From a virus, in the IMG/VR virus record IMGVR_UViG_3300021091_005821, positions 1-64,000 of that record: a DNA stretch of 64,000 nucleotides. The stretch is one strand, 5' to 3'. Below are positions 35,822 through 44,606 of the stretch, in pieces (the first letter of the stretch is position 1; every line of letters begins with the position of its first letter). The notes under the pieces were generated by a model. That model made no database searches, was not told the DNA's origin, and was given only the letters and a program-made list of their open reading frames with translations. The position numbers and the translations under genes were made by a program.

Positions 35822-36629
35822 CGCCATGGTATTTACAATTACTAATGACTATGTAGATGCTCTCAGAGTATTTTTATATAGCTACTTACAATACAATAAA
35901 TTAACTCCCCCGTGTGTGATTATTGAAGAAGAAAATATAACACAGTATAACAAGAGTGAGATAAAGAAAATTTATCCAAATGTAATTTTCAAAACAGTAT
36001 GCAACAATTATAGTTTTGATCGTACATTCAAACGAAGAAAATGGAGAATTAACCCTGCTAAAAGATTTGAAATTTTTACTTTGCAATATGATAGTATAGT
36101 ATTCTTTGATGCTGATATGATTGTTTGTGGTAATATTGAACACCTGTTCTCCAATCCTGTTGCTTTTGGTGCAGTTTATCATCCAAACCCTGACGGCCTG
36201 CATAGTAAATTACTTTGCTCTGGAAGTAAGTTTTTAAAGAATAAAAATTTTAATTTTGACAAATGTTTTAATGCCGGGGTAATGGTAATAAATAAACAAT
36301 TCCTGTGTGAAGAAGTAAGATTAGGATTATTTAAAATATATAAATCGGCAAATTGGCTTGGCAATCAAGGTCCTTTGAATTTATATTTTAATAATTTAGT
36401 TACGCTTCTACCAGCAGAATACTTTATATCCACACCTTTTATTACTGATTCTAAGCTCAAGAATGGTTTAATTTTTCATTACGCTGGTGAGAATAAGCCC
36501 TGGCTAACAACAAGCAATAATATTGAAGATAATTTTGATAGCGGTATAGTGTCTTCTATTAAGGAAAGAGTGCTTTTGCTAAAGATACTTACAAAATACA
36601 AGCAGATATTAAATAAAATAAATGATTAA
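35814..36629 (+). CDS. GT8-like glycosyltransferase (B)
   Basis: In this 271-residue protein, VFFDADMIVCGNIEHLF holds the DxD motif; FNAGVMVINK, GNQGPLNLYF and IFHYAGENKPW follow. It is a paralogue of the protein at 30927-31730. The start is GTG at 35814, overlapping the amidinotransferase stop; ATG at 35826 is an alternative. Confidence 0.8.
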   Translation: MNSAMVFTITNDYVDALRVFLYSYLQYNKLTPPCVIIEEENITQYNKSEIKKIYPNVIFKTVCNNYSFDRTFKRRKWRINPAKRFEIFTLQYDSIVFFDADMIVCGNIEHLFSNPVAFGAVYHPNPDGLHSKLLCSGSKFLKNKNFNFDKCFNAGVMVINKQFLCEEVRLGLFKIYKSANWLGNQGPLNLYFNNLVTLLPAEYFISTPFITDSKLKNGLIFHYAGENKPWLTTSNNIEDNFDSGIVSSIKERVLLLKILTKYKQILNKIND

Positions 36630-36948
36630 AAATTATTGGATGCGATCTAATGGCGATTTGGTAGAGGTGTTAGATCATTTTGCTATGTTAGAGAATAAGC
36701 TTAAAGCTAAATACACACCAGAAGCATATTTTACAATGCTCTCAAAGCAAGGGTTTTTACGAATAGTGGAAACTGATAAGGATATAATTATAGGATACCA
36801 TCCTTTCAGAAAGGTGCAGCAGCATCAACTTCAAAAACTTACAGATTTTTCTATAGAGCATAAAAAAAAGTTAGTAATGGAACGGGATCCTCGATTTCAA
36901 AAACCTGGTATAGAGTTTACGGTATTACGAGATGAAAATTCAGCATAA
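36622..36948 (+). CDS. Hypothetical protein of the glycan island (108 aa)
   Basis: A charged small protein starting MIKNYWMRSNGDLVEVLDHFAMLENKL and ending FQKPGIEFTVLRDENSA. It overlaps the GT8-like gene by 8 bases, so it is probably the last gene of the plus-strand operon. No family is recognised. Its 3' end overlaps the convergent gene by 52 bases. Confidence 0.5.
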   Translation: MIKNYWMRSNGDLVEVLDHFAMLENKLKAKYTPEAYFTMLSKQGFLRIVETDKDIIIGYHPFRKVQQHQLQKLTDFSIEHKKKLVMERDPRFQKPGIEFTVLRDENSA

Positions 36949-37568
36949 TTTTCAAATTCAAATACACCTAAAAATATAAAGTTTTTTTCATAGAATGGAT
37001 TAATAATTTCGCATGGAGTATCATGCAAAAAGTAAAAACTATTAAAATTTTCATTTAATGTTGCATCAATTCCGTTTGATCGGATAGTGATAGGCCCGTC
37101 GCCCTTATCATATATTAAAAGAATAATATGTTTATATTCGGGTCGTATGCTCTTATGTGTTTTCATAGAACTATACATAAACGTGGTCATTGCCTTGTAT
37201 TGCTTACAAAATTCTTTCATACTGTCAGGGGGTTCAGGGAAATCATATCTCATATTATCCCGCTCTGGGTATAATAAATTAAGAAGAGGATTTTGATTAA
37301 TAACATCAAAAAATTTGGTTGCTTGTGTTTCCTGTTCGTAAAGTGGAATACCTTTAAAGGTGTTTTCGGGGCAATTTTCTTCATCAGCAACAAAATCGCT
37401 TATTCTATTACAAGGATAGAGTAAATCACTTTCAGGCGAATAACTGTTATAGTGCATATCTGCCAAGCCGTAGTTATTCTGTATGTTATATACATCATTC
37501 TTTAATAGGCTATAATTGTTTTTAAAGTCTGACAAAAAATTATAAATGTATTCGTTAATCTTGGCCAT
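36897..37568 (-). CDS. Hypothetical protein (223 aa), possibly cupin-like
   Basis: Start taken at Met25 of the longest frame (37568, MAKINEYIYNFLSDF) to keep a gap to the divergent radical SAM gene. The C-terminal part (FYFLHDTPCEIINPFYEKNFIFLGVFEF) is beta-rich and faintly recalls a cupin or hydroxylase end. I make no firm call. A perfect 14-bp palindrome sits upstream at 37571-37584. Confidence 0.5.
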   Translation of the reverse strand: MAKINEYIYNFLSDFKNNYSLLKNDVYNIQNNYGLADMHYNSYSPESDLLYPCNRISDFVADEENCPENTFKGIPLYEQETQATKFFDVINQNPLLNLLYPERDNMRYDFPEPPDSMKEFCKQYKAMTTFMYSSMKTHKSIRPEYKHIILLIYDKGDGPITIRSNGIDATLNENFNSFYFLHDTPCEIINPFYEKNFIFLGVFEFENYAEFSSRNTVNSIPGF

Positions 37569-37570
37569 TG

Positions 37571-37584
37571 AATAAGTACTTATT
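37571..37584. promoter_or_regulatory. Perfect 14-bp palindrome between divergent genes
   Basis: AATAAGTACTTATT, an exact dyad, lies 2 bases from the start codon at 37568 (minus) and 15 bases from the start at 37600 (plus). Its position suits an operator controlling both genes. An AT-rich chance dyad remains possible. Confidence 0.35.
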
Positions 37585-37599
37585 GTTTTTAAATATTTT

Positions 37600-38886
37600 A
37601 TGCAACTTGCTGAATACAAATATATTGAAGGTATTAGCAAAGAATTTAATATTAATTACCCTTATTCCTGGGCTAATTTAGCTGTCCAAAAAGATGTAAA
37701 TGTCGCTCTGTCTTTGTTGTTATTTGGATTTAATTTAGAGAGTATGTTACATAAAGAAGAATACATTAATAATGCTAAAACCATTTTTAATGGTGTTATT
37801 GACAAGGTAATACACCGCACATTAGATTACTATAAAGCGAATGTGGATTCTGATGATGATTATGCTTTTTTAGAGAAAACTTTTTATCAAATAAAAAACT
37901 ATAATACTAAAGCAAAAACTCCTTTTGAACTTTTAAATGACTGGCCTGTAATGCTCTCACCTAATCCTTTTGTTTATGCTGGTAGAAAAGAAATTCCATA
38001 CCCGTATTATGTTTTCAATATCAAAGATGATAATCTTACTAGATGGGGGCGAGACCCTTTTATTACTTTAGAATTTTCACTATTTACTGGGTGTAGTGTA
38101 AATTGTTCCTATTGCCCCCATGCCACACTTCATAAGGCATCATCTGAAAAATATATGTCCGTGGATAGATTTAAATTAATTTTAGATAAAATACCAAAAG
38201 AGGTTGGTTTAGTATTTGCAGGGTTTTGCGACCCTCTTCAATATGATAAGTTGGTAGACGTAATAGAGTATAGCTATCAAAAAGGCCATAGATTGAACAT
38301 CGCTACTACCATACCAGAAGATTATCCTGAGAATATAGATCTTTTTTTAAATGAAAAATATTGGACTGGAAGATGCTTACACCTAAGAGATGAATTTATG
38401 TCATATAAGACAAACAGCGACAACTATTATAATATAATAGATAAATTTTTTTCACAAATGAATAAACAATATAAAACTAATAATATAGTAGTTGATAATA
38501 GATTTTCGTTTTTAGGTAAAAACATTGATAGCCGTATCAAGGAATTAATAAACAAAAATGAATTAGATCATGTATTTGAGGTGTGTATTCCCCATACTAG
38601 GATAAATGCCCCTATCAAATATGATGCTCCAAGACAAAATAAAGGACTAGCGGGCAAGATATACTGTTCTGTGGGCCTATATAGGCGTCAAATGATAACC
38701 CCAGATGGTGATGTGGTACTATGTTGTATGGATGTGGAGAAGCAGCATGTATTAGGTAATTTAATTACCAGTACCTATGATGATATTTATAATAGTGAAA
38801 ATTATGGTAAATTTTTGAGAGGGTTTAATGATGAATCAGAATCGATAATTTGTAGAAATTGTATTTACGGAAAACAAGTTAAATAG
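37600..38886 (+). CDS. Radical SAM protein with SPASM-like C terminus (B)
   Basis: A 428-residue protein. Residues 1-150 form an extra N-terminal domain with helices and LNDWPVMLSPNPFVYAG. GCSVNCSYCP (Cys165, 169, 172) is the cluster motif. The C-terminal Cys set (KIYCSVG, VVLCCMDVEKQHVLGNL, IICRNCIYG) matches the paralogue at 26598-27428. The two paralogues bracket the island. It is probably an enzyme acting on a carrier-bound sugar or peptide; the substrate is not visible. Confidence 0.8.
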   Translation: MQLAEYKYIEGISKEFNINYPYSWANLAVQKDVNVALSLLLFGFNLESMLHKEEYINNAKTIFNGVIDKVIHRTLDYYKANVDSDDDYAFLEKTFYQIKNYNTKAKTPFELLNDWPVMLSPNPFVYAGRKEIPYPYYVFNIKDDNLTRWGRDPFITLEFSLFTGCSVNCSYCPHATLHKASSEKYMSVDRFKLILDKIPKEVGLVFAGFCDPLQYDKLVDVIEYSYQKGHRLNIATTIPEDYPENIDLFLNEKYWTGRCLHLRDEFMSYKTNSDNYYNIIDKFFSQMNKQYKTNNIVVDNRFSFLGKNIDSRIKELINKNELDHVFEVCIPHTRINAPIKYDAPRQNKGLAGKIYCSVGLYRRQMITPDGDVVLCCMDVEKQHVLGNLITSTYDDIYNSENYGKFLRGFNDESESIICRNCIYGKQVK

Positions 38887-38889
38887 AAT

Positions 38890-39672
38890 ATGAAGATATG
38901 CTTTTCCTATAGCTGTGATGCTGCATACTTACCCTACCTTAAAAAAAGCTTAGATACCCTTAATAAAAATGCACCTAGATGTTTTGCTAATATAGATATT
39001 ATAAACTCTCCTGGTGCTATTATAGAAAATAATAATATTGAGGTAACTCATACTAATCAGGTATTTTTTGAAGAACATATCTTAATAAAAAACAAAACAT
39101 CAGAAATTTTAAAAGAGAGATTTGTAGGCATGGCAGGAGCTTATGCTAATTTAAAAAAGGTTTATAATGTATACGACCTACTATTTAAATATGATTATGT
39201 TATAAACATGGATGCAGATAATTTAATATTGAAAGATGTCTACAATTTTTTTGAAACTACAGATACAAATGCTGATATTTTACTGAAATATTCAAAAAAA
39301 GGAAAAATGGAAGGCAGGGACTTGGAAAGAAGAAAATTTAATTTCAGACATTTTGATTGTAATATAATAGACTTAAATAATTTAGACGTACATTTTAGAG
39401 AAGGTTGCATGGTTATAAGAAGTACAGACAAATCAAAAGAATACTTCAAGATAATAAAAGATAATATTTTAAGCAAAATAGTATGGTATGGTGATTCTTA
39501 TTGGATGGCATATGCATATAGGCAGATCGGAAGTTCTGTTCATTTCAAAGAATTACCTAATACATTTGTAGCTTATGATTTAGATAATGAATTAAATGAT
39601 TCCTATGTTTGTAGTGGTTATGGAAAGAACAAGCATTCAAGTAAATATGCAGAGTTAGTTAAGACTACATGA
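38890..39672 (+). CDS. Putative GT-A glycosyltransferase
   Basis: A 260-residue protein. YDYVINMDADNLILKDVYNFFE has a DxD at the metal-binding place, then FDCNIIDLNNLDVHFREGCMVIRS and YGDSYWMAYAYRQIG. The layout fits a GT-A enzyme but not a close GT8. It lies 3 bases after the radical SAM gene and overlaps the next gene by 4 bases, so all three should be co-expressed. Confidence 0.65.
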   Translation: MKICFSYSCDAAYLPYLKKSLDTLNKNAPRCFANIDIINSPGAIIENNNIEVTHTNQVFFEEHILIKNKTSEILKERFVGMAGAYANLKKVYNVYDLLFKYDYVINMDADNLILKDVYNFFETTDTNADILLKYSKKGKMEGRDLERRKFNFRHFDCNIIDLNNLDVHFREGCMVIRSTDKSKEYFKIIKDNILSKIVWYGDSYWMAYAYRQIGSSVHFKELPNTFVAYDLDNELNDSYVCSGYGKNKHSSKYAELVKTT

Positions 39673-40406
39673 ATAGTTTTAAAGATCTATATAATTGGTA
39701 TCAGAAAATTAGTAATGTATATAATTATTCTTTTTCTGATAATGGCTGGCTTGGTCTTTATGGTGTAACGTATAAAAATAACACCCCTGTAGCGACCAAA
39801 TTATATTTTAATATTGAAACTCCTATTCAAAATAAAGATTTTCCATTTGCAGAAAACAAGAATTTATATATAAATCTAGTTCAACATGCAGATCCTGACA
39901 GATGCTTTAACAATTGTTTAGCGTTAAAAAAATATAATAATCATATAAAGAGCTATTTTCACATTAAGTTTAAAGACTATTATAAATTTGTTGACAGTGA
40001 CTCATTAGACGACATAGCACTATCAAAATATAAGCAAGGAATATCAGTAGAAGATACTATTCGTAGATATTATTATGTAACTGAAAAAGAAGACATAAAA
40101 AAAATTCTTAAAAAAACAGAAATTAGTCAACTAGAGTCTGATGTAAAATATTTAGAAGTTACATTAGATCCTAACAAATGCATAGTGATATTTCCAGATA
40201 ATTATGGCTTGTGGGTAAATCGTATAATAGAGAGTAATTGTTCACAAGATATTATAAAAGATGTAAAAAATATGCAAAATTTATTTGGTGTAATACCTTG
40301 TTTGTTTGGGAAATATATGAATAAAGATGTAAAAACGATATACTGGGATTTGACTGTTAAAAATTTTTACCCTGGCTCAGATTTATATAACTATATTATT
40401 TCTTAA
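39669..40406 (+). CDS. Hypothetical protein of the glycan island (245 aa)
   Basis: It has a Tyr/Asn/Lys-rich sequence, with DNGWLGLYGVTY, YFNIETPI, QHADPDRCFNNC and WDLTVKNFYPGSDLY. It is the last gene of the plus-strand set (ATGA overlap upstream). No family is recognised; an acceptor-binding or transferase role is only suggested by context. Its end overlaps the convergent gene by 11 bases. Confidence 0.5.
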   Translation: MNSFKDLYNWYQKISNVYNYSFSDNGWLGLYGVTYKNNTPVATKLYFNIETPIQNKDFPFAENKNLYINLVQHADPDRCFNNCLALKKYNNHIKSYFHIKFKDYYKFVDSDSLDDIALSKYKQGISVEDTIRRYYYVTEKEDIKKILKKTEISQLESDVKYLEVTLDPNKCIVIFPDNYGLWVNRIIESNCSQDIIKDVKNMQNLFGVIPCLFGKYMNKDVKTIYWDLTVKNFYPGSDLYNYIIS

Positions 40407-41388
40407 AAACCCAATGATATGGGTCCAGTACAAACTGAGGCGGGGGATATAATACAGGGGGCCAAAACGAAAAAACTTCTTTAGGTGTTCTAAATTTACT
40501 AAAATCAACATCATTAGCACAATTTTTTAAAATATTTTGTACAAATTCTATTTCCTCTAATTCTGTTTTGTTTTCTGGATTATTTTCTTTAAATACTTCT
40601 TTTTCTTTTTGTAGTGTATCAGAAGCCTCAGTTGCATGCTCTGTAATAATTTCCTTCCATCTGCTTATACATTTATTAAGTATCTCTTTATCAGTAGAAA
40701 GAAGGTTATCTACATCAAATCCAAGACGCTTGCTATAAAATTCATCGCTTAAACTGTTATAATAACCTATTCGCTTTTGTATTTCTTGATCATCAAAATC
40801 AAACAGTGATTTGTTTTCTTCTAGTAATCGATTAATAAACTCTGAGTCTAAAATGAATTTTTTAGGCAATCTTTTCTTAAATTTCTTTAAGACCTTATCA
40901 TTAAACAATATATGTTTTTTGTCTAGTTTTTCTACTTTGCTATAATAATGATAGAGTAGTCTTAGATTGTATATAGCTGTATTTGTTATGATGTTATTTT
41001 CAGAATTTTTACTTTTCTGTATTTCTTTCAAATATCTTAAATCTTGAATAGGCTCTTTTTGAAGTCTTATAATATCGTCAACTGTGATACGCCCTTCGTA
41101 TCTTTCATTTAAAATATAAACAGGGGGGATTTCAAATGGAAAACCCGGGTAATCTAATGTTGAAATATTGCATGTATTGATTGTAAGTGGTAATTCATTT
41201 TTAAGGTCTATTAAAGTAATATCATCTGTCTCATTATTATTATTAATCTCATAGGTTTGGTTACCGCAAAATAATTCTACTATTTTAGGATTTAATGACG
41301 CATGAATTATAGAAAAACCTTCAAGCTCTTTAACATTCAGAATAATGTAAGCTTTAGATAATGCTTTTAATAATAATGGTTTGTTCAT
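40396..41388 (-). CDS. Hypothetical phage protein (330 aa)
   Basis: The N-terminal half is beta-rich (MNKPLLLKALSKAYIILNVKELEGFSIIHA). The middle is helical and charged (LEENKSLFDFDDQEIQKRIGYYNSL), and the tail is Pro/aromatic-rich (VFSFWPPVLYPPPQFVLDPYHWVFKK). It overlaps the next structural gene by 4 bases, so a virion or fibre-assembly role is plausible. No family is recognised. Confidence 0.5.
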   Translation of the reverse strand: MNKPLLLKALSKAYIILNVKELEGFSIIHASLNPKIVELFCGNQTYEINNNNETDDITLIDLKNELPLTINTCNISTLDYPGFPFEIPPVYILNERYEGRITVDDIIRLQKEPIQDLRYLKEIQKSKNSENNIITNTAIYNLRLLYHYYSKVEKLDKKHILFNDKVLKKFKKRLPKKFILDSEFINRLLEENKSLFDFDDQEIQKRIGYYNSLSDEFYSKRLGFDVDNLLSTDKEILNKCISRWKEIITEHATEASDTLQKEKEVFKENNPENKTELEEIEFVQNILKNCANDVDFSKFRTPKEVFSFWPPVLYPPPQFVLDPYHWVFKK

Positions 41389-42002
41389 GGGTAAGATACA
41401 GTAGCTGTAATCTTAATATTTTCTAGTGTTCCACAACCTTCAAAATCTTTAACCCAAACATTATATGTGCCAACTGCAAGCCCTGTTCCATCACCCCCAA
41501 ACGTAGTGGCAGATCCTGAGCTTATGTTAGCTTGTCTCCACCCAGATGCTGGAATTCTCCCACTAGGTCCGAGGATATAGAAAAAGTAGGGTGTGCCCGA
41601 ACCTATATAAGCGGGAGAACCGTTACCGGTTACTGTCAATATACTATTTCCAGGACCTGGAGGGTTTGGATTATTAGATGCGATAATAGGATTTCCTGAA
41701 ATAATTTGTGGCCAGCTATAACTACCTCTAAATTCACTTAGTCTTGCGGGAAGATAGCTATTGCCTGGAGTACCGTAAGGAGCATTACCGGTGGGTGCCC
41801 AGGTAATAGTACTCTTCTCTAGCTCACCAGGCATACATACACCATAGGTGATAATATAAGTCATAGCTTGCTGCTCCCGACCACTAAGACTAGAATTTAA
41901 GGTACTTGCTGCAAGACCCATGAGCAGGTTAACACTTCTTGTTATTCCTGCTTGAGAACCTATACTAACGGTTCCTGTTACTGGTATGCCGCTAGAAGCC
42001 AT
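41385..42002 (-). CDS. Probable virion/tail structural protein (205 aa)
   Basis: A Gly/Ser/Pro-rich beta protein: SSGIPVTGTVSIGSQAG, YGVCMPGELEKSTITWAPTG, then a C-terminal Ig-like part (FYILGPSGRIPASGWRQA, GTYNVWVKDFEGCGTLENIKITATVSYP). It lies 6 bases after the S74 fibre gene on the same strand. A tail or fibre attachment role is inferred. Confidence 0.55.
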   Translation of the reverse strand: MASSGIPVTGTVSIGSQAGITRSVNLLMGLAASTLNSSLSGREQQAMTYIITYGVCMPGELEKSTITWAPTGNAPYGTPGNSYLPARLSEFRGSYSWPQIISGNPIIASNNPNPPGPGNSILTVTGNGSPAYIGSGTPYFFYILGPSGRIPASGWRQANISSGSATTFGGDGTGLAVGTYNVWVKDFEGCGTLENIKITATVSYP

Positions 42003-42008
42003 AGGAAA

Positions 42009-42584
42009 TTATACCTTATTGCTAAGTTCTTTTATGGCTTCAATAAGTAAAGGAATTAACTTATCGTAATTAACAGCTTTGTAACCATTATCCCTTGTTA
42101 CAACTATTTCAGGTAAAATATTTTCAACTTCTTGAGCAATAACTCCATAATCTTTTCCAGAATATCCAGACTCTGGCTTCCAATCAAATGTTACTCCAGA
42201 TAGCTTTTTGACCTTTTCTACTGCATTTTCAATTTTTTGTACATTGTCCTTTAATCGTGCATCAGAAGATGAAAATGCTACAACGTCATCAGTAACCTGT
42301 AATTTGCCTGTTATAAAAGAATCCCCTGTTACTGTATATCCGCCTGCTGAGATGGTTAAACCGCCAGCAGTAATTGTTGCGCCACCTGTATTTACAGTTA
42401 ACCCACCAGTAGTTACAGTTAACGCTCCTTGAAAAGTTGCTGCACCAACTGTTAATGCAAAAAGACTTGAACCACTTTGCAGTGCAGCCTTTAAATTAGC
42501 AGGATTAACGCTTACAACAGAACTAGTACCAGATTGAATATCAGCTGTACTAGCAAAATTTACCGAAATAGTAGCTATTGCCAT
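42009..42584 (-). CDS. Short tail fibre with S74 intramolecular chaperone domain
   Basis: A 191-residue protein. The N-terminal 100 residues hold Gly/Thr-rich beta repeats (TVTTGGLTVNTGGATITAGG). The C-terminal 85 residues are a Peptidase_S74 domain: SSDARLKDNVQKIENAVEKVKKLSGVTFDWK, DYGVIAQEVENILPEIV, YDKLIPLLIEAIKEL. The Ser-Asp before ARLK is the usual self-cleavage site. It helps trimerise the fibre and is then released. TATAAATA ends 6 bases before the ATG. Confidence 0.85.
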   Translation of the reverse strand: MAIATISVNFASTADIQSGTSSVVSVNPANLKAALQSGSSLFALTVGAATFQGALTVTTGGLTVNTGGATITAGGLTISAGGYTVTGDSFITGKLQVTDDVVAFSSSDARLKDNVQKIENAVEKVKKLSGVTFDWKPESGYSGKDYGVIAQEVENILPEIVVTRDNGYKAVNYDKLIPLLIEAIKELSNKV

Positions 42585-42590
42585 ATACGT

Positions 42591-42598
42591 TATTTATA
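42591..42598 (-). promoter_or_regulatory. T4-late-type promoter box TATAAATA
   Basis: An exact TATAAATA on the minus strand, 6 bases before the ATG of the S74 fibre gene. Late expression fits a virion gene. Confidence 0.6.
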
Positions 42599-42617
42599 CA
42601 GCAAACAAGGTTTTCTA

Positions 42618-43037
42618 CTATTTTATACTAATTTTTTTGAGTCTAACGTTGTAAAATTTAAAAATATCAATTGCTTTTAAATCTCTATTGTAATCATGCA
42701 GATAAACGACTTCAGGTATGTTCCAGCTGCATATTAGTCTAGCACAATCTGAGCATGGTAATAAAGTTACAGCCAAAAGCCGCGCTTCTCCTCTGCCAAA
42801 TAAACTCAATAGATTTTGCTCTGCATGAATAATAAAAGGTCTTCTTTTATCTCTATCCTGCCAAAATGTATCTGGTACTCGCTTTTTACTTACCAATCCA
42901 TTATATGATACACCAAGCACTCTATTGCTATGACTCAGTGCACATGCTCCAACTCTACAATAAGGATCTTCACTTCTTAGTGAGGCTACCTTTGCAATAT
43001 GTAAAGCGTATTCTTCCCAACTATACCGCTTTTTCAT
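42618..43037 (-). CDS. dCMP/cytidine deaminase-family protein
   Basis: This 139-residue protein has the zinc site HAEQN (His and catalytic Glu) and LLPCSDCARL (Cys pair), in the deoxycytidylate deaminase pattern, plus DPYCRVGACAL and VSYNGL. It would convert dCMP to dUMP for dTMP synthesis, suiting an AT-rich genome. It overlaps the upstream nuclease gene by 17 bases. Confidence 0.85.
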   Translation of the reverse strand: MKKRYSWEEYALHIAKVASLRSEDPYCRVGACALSHSNRVLGVSYNGLVSKKRVPDTFWQDRDKRRPFIIHAEQNLLSLFGRGEARLLAVTLLPCSDCARLICSWNIPEVVYLHDYNRDLKAIDIFKFYNVRLKKISIK

Positions 43038-43755
43038 TATTGCTTAAACAATATAAAATATCATCTTCAAGGTAGGGTAAATTAAATACCCGCCAACAGC
43101 CATCAAAGTTTTCGTAGTTTTCAGGCTCTTTTCTTTCATACCAATATATTTTTAATCTCTTTACATCTAAGCCAGTCATATTCTTATACAAGTATCCATA
43201 CATACTAAGCTGGAGAGAGTAATGATAATATTCAGTATTAGGATAATGACCAAGAGGTGCTAATAATTCACCATCACTAAACTTGGTTTGAAATCTAAAT
43301 CTTTTATTAGTTTTAAAATCAAAAACATTAAAAGTATTATCATCATTATGTGTAATAATATCGGCCATTCCCGCAATGCCTAGCTGTCTATTGTAAACCA
43401 ATTTTTCGTGAAAAGTTTGTTCGGAAAATGTTAATTTAAGTTTTTTAAATTCATCTACTACAATCTTACATTGTTCATCTTCTATATTACCGGTATTGTG
43501 AAATAATTCTAATGCCTTATGAAGGCGAGTGCCATATTTGATGCTTTCTTCTTTCTTTCTTTGCCAATCTTCCAGAATGAAATCTATTGATACACCTTCC
43601 TTTGCGGCCAATTTTGCAGCTTTTGCTTGTTTATCAAAAACCGGTTTGAATTTGTCAATCCATCTAGTTACGCTTGTATACCTAAACCCATCATTTGGAT
43701 CTGTGTAAGTGTGAAGATCCGAATTAAATACTGGTATCACATTATTTTCTTTCAC
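43021..43755 (-). CDS. PD-(D/E)XK nuclease (RecB/Cas4-like)
   Basis: This 244-residue protein has YTSVTRWIDKFKP, a GTRLHKALE helix, then the active-site motifs GMADIITHNDDNTFNVFDFKTNKR (D-x(n)-D-x-K) and YHYSLQLSMYGYLY (QxxxY). This is the layout of RecB-type and Cas4-like exonucleases. It may process phage DNA in recombination or degrade host DNA. No CRISPR is present. The start is GTG. Confidence 0.8.
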   Translation of the reverse strand: MKENNVIPVFNSDLHTYTDPNDGFRYTSVTRWIDKFKPVFDKQAKAAKLAAKEGVSIDFILEDWQRKKEESIKYGTRLHKALELFHNTGNIEDEQCKIVVDEFKKLKLTFSEQTFHEKLVYNRQLGIAGMADIITHNDDNTFNVFDFKTNKRFRFQTKFSDGELLAPLGHYPNTEYYHYSLQLSMYGYLYKNMTGLDVKRLKIYWYERKEPENYENFDGCWRVFNLPYLEDDILYCLSNNEKAV

Positions 43756-43786
43756 TTATTATAGGATACAGGATAAAAAAGATAAG

Positions 43787-43993
43787 TCAAGCTTTTACGT
43801 ATACACAAGTCAACGATTTCGGCATTTCTGTAAAATGTACTAACTTATAGTTTAATTTCTCCATGCCTTTATTGAGTGTAGCAAACCATTCATGATCAAC
43901 ATTGATGAGAAAACTACTATGAGTTCTATCCTCATAAACATGAGAGCAGAATTCTTCACAGAAACTTTTTCCTGCCAATTGGGTTTTCTTCAC
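43787..43993 (-). CDS. Hypothetical protein (68 aa)
   Basis: A small protein starting MKKTQLAGKSFCEEFCSHVYEDRTH. No family is recognised. The GTG start has an AATAAATA box 5 bases upstream (43999-44006). It lies in a run of small minus-strand genes. Confidence 0.45.
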   Translation of the reverse strand: MKKTQLAGKSFCEEFCSHVYEDRTHSSFLINVDHEWFATLNKGMEKLNYKLVHFTEMPKSLTCVYVKA

Positions 43994-44001
43994 CCAATTA
44001 T

Positions 44002-44235
44002 TTATTCTAGATAATCTTCCTCTTCCACATCATCCATATAGCTTAAGTCATATGGGTTTTCAACAGAAAAAATAATACCGTTTTGACTACATCCATCTTT
44101 TAAAAATTTAGAAATTGAGTTAAACTGCTCGCTATTCAAATAAAGGATGCCGGATTCTTGTTCATCAATAAATAACTTTGTGTGATATGCCCCGCTCGTA
44201 CCCTGATCCGTAACAACAAGCTGAACGCTGTTCAT
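44002..44235 (-). CDS. Hypothetical protein (77 aa)
   Basis: A beta-type N terminus (VQLVVTDQGTSGAYHTKLFIDEQESGILYL), then a helix and an acidic tail (DDVEEEDYLE). No family is recognised. It may be an early regulator. Confidence 0.45.
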   Translation of the reverse strand: MNSVQLVVTDQGTSGAYHTKLFIDEQESGILYLNSEQFNSISKFLKDGCSQNGIIFSVENPYDLSYMDDVEEEDYLE

Positions 44236-44269
44236 TCTTTATTCATCTTTGCGGGTGTCTTTTTATTAT

Positions 44270-44470
44270 TTATTCGAAAAGGAAGCCTTTTTCAATATTA
44301 TACACTTCTGTTTTTCGACTATCTTTAATAGAAATAATATCTTCACGCAGCTGGTTACTCTCGTCACATCCTTGCTTATGAGCTAAGTAATGGTCTTCTG
44401 CTCTAATTTTAATAGACCTGGTTTTATCTGTAGCGTACACGTTTTTAATAACTACTGTGAATGTTTCCAT
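44270..44470 (-). CDS. Hypothetical protein (66 aa)
   Basis: METFTVVIKNVYATDKTRSIKIRAEDHYLAHKQGC-type sequence with a mixed charged character. No family is recognised. A TTGATT-N17-TATATT promoter ends 5 bases before the ATG, so it is probably early. Confidence 0.5.
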   Translation of the reverse strand: METFTVVIKNVYATDKTRSIKIRAEDHYLAHKQGCDESNQLREDIISIKDSRKTEVYNIEKGFLFE

Positions 44471-44475
44471 ACCAT

Positions 44476-44504
44476 AATATAACTTATATATAGGCTGAAA
44501 TCAA
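44476..44504 (-). promoter_or_regulatory. Sigma70-like promoter
   Basis: TTGATT (44499-44504), a 17-base spacer and TATATT (44476-44481) on the minus strand, 5 bases before the ATG at 44470. It is divergent from the promoter at 44570-44598. Confidence 0.55.
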
Positions 44505-44569
44505 ATAAAATTTAACGTTCTAAATTTAAATAGTTAAATTATTGATTTATATATAGTTATAGATTGTAT

Positions 44570-44598
44570 TTGATTTTATGGTAATTTTCATTTATAAT
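44570..44598 (+). promoter_or_regulatory. Sigma70-like promoter
   Basis: TTGATT (44570-44575), a 17-base spacer and TATAAT (44593-44598), 8 bases before the GTG at 44607. Confidence 0.6.
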
Positions 44599-44606
44599 AT
44601 ACATAG

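Noticed and set aside
43021-43755. Cas4 of a CRISPR system
   Set aside because: Only the nuclease motifs are shared; no other cas gene or array is present, and RecB-like nucleases are common in phages.
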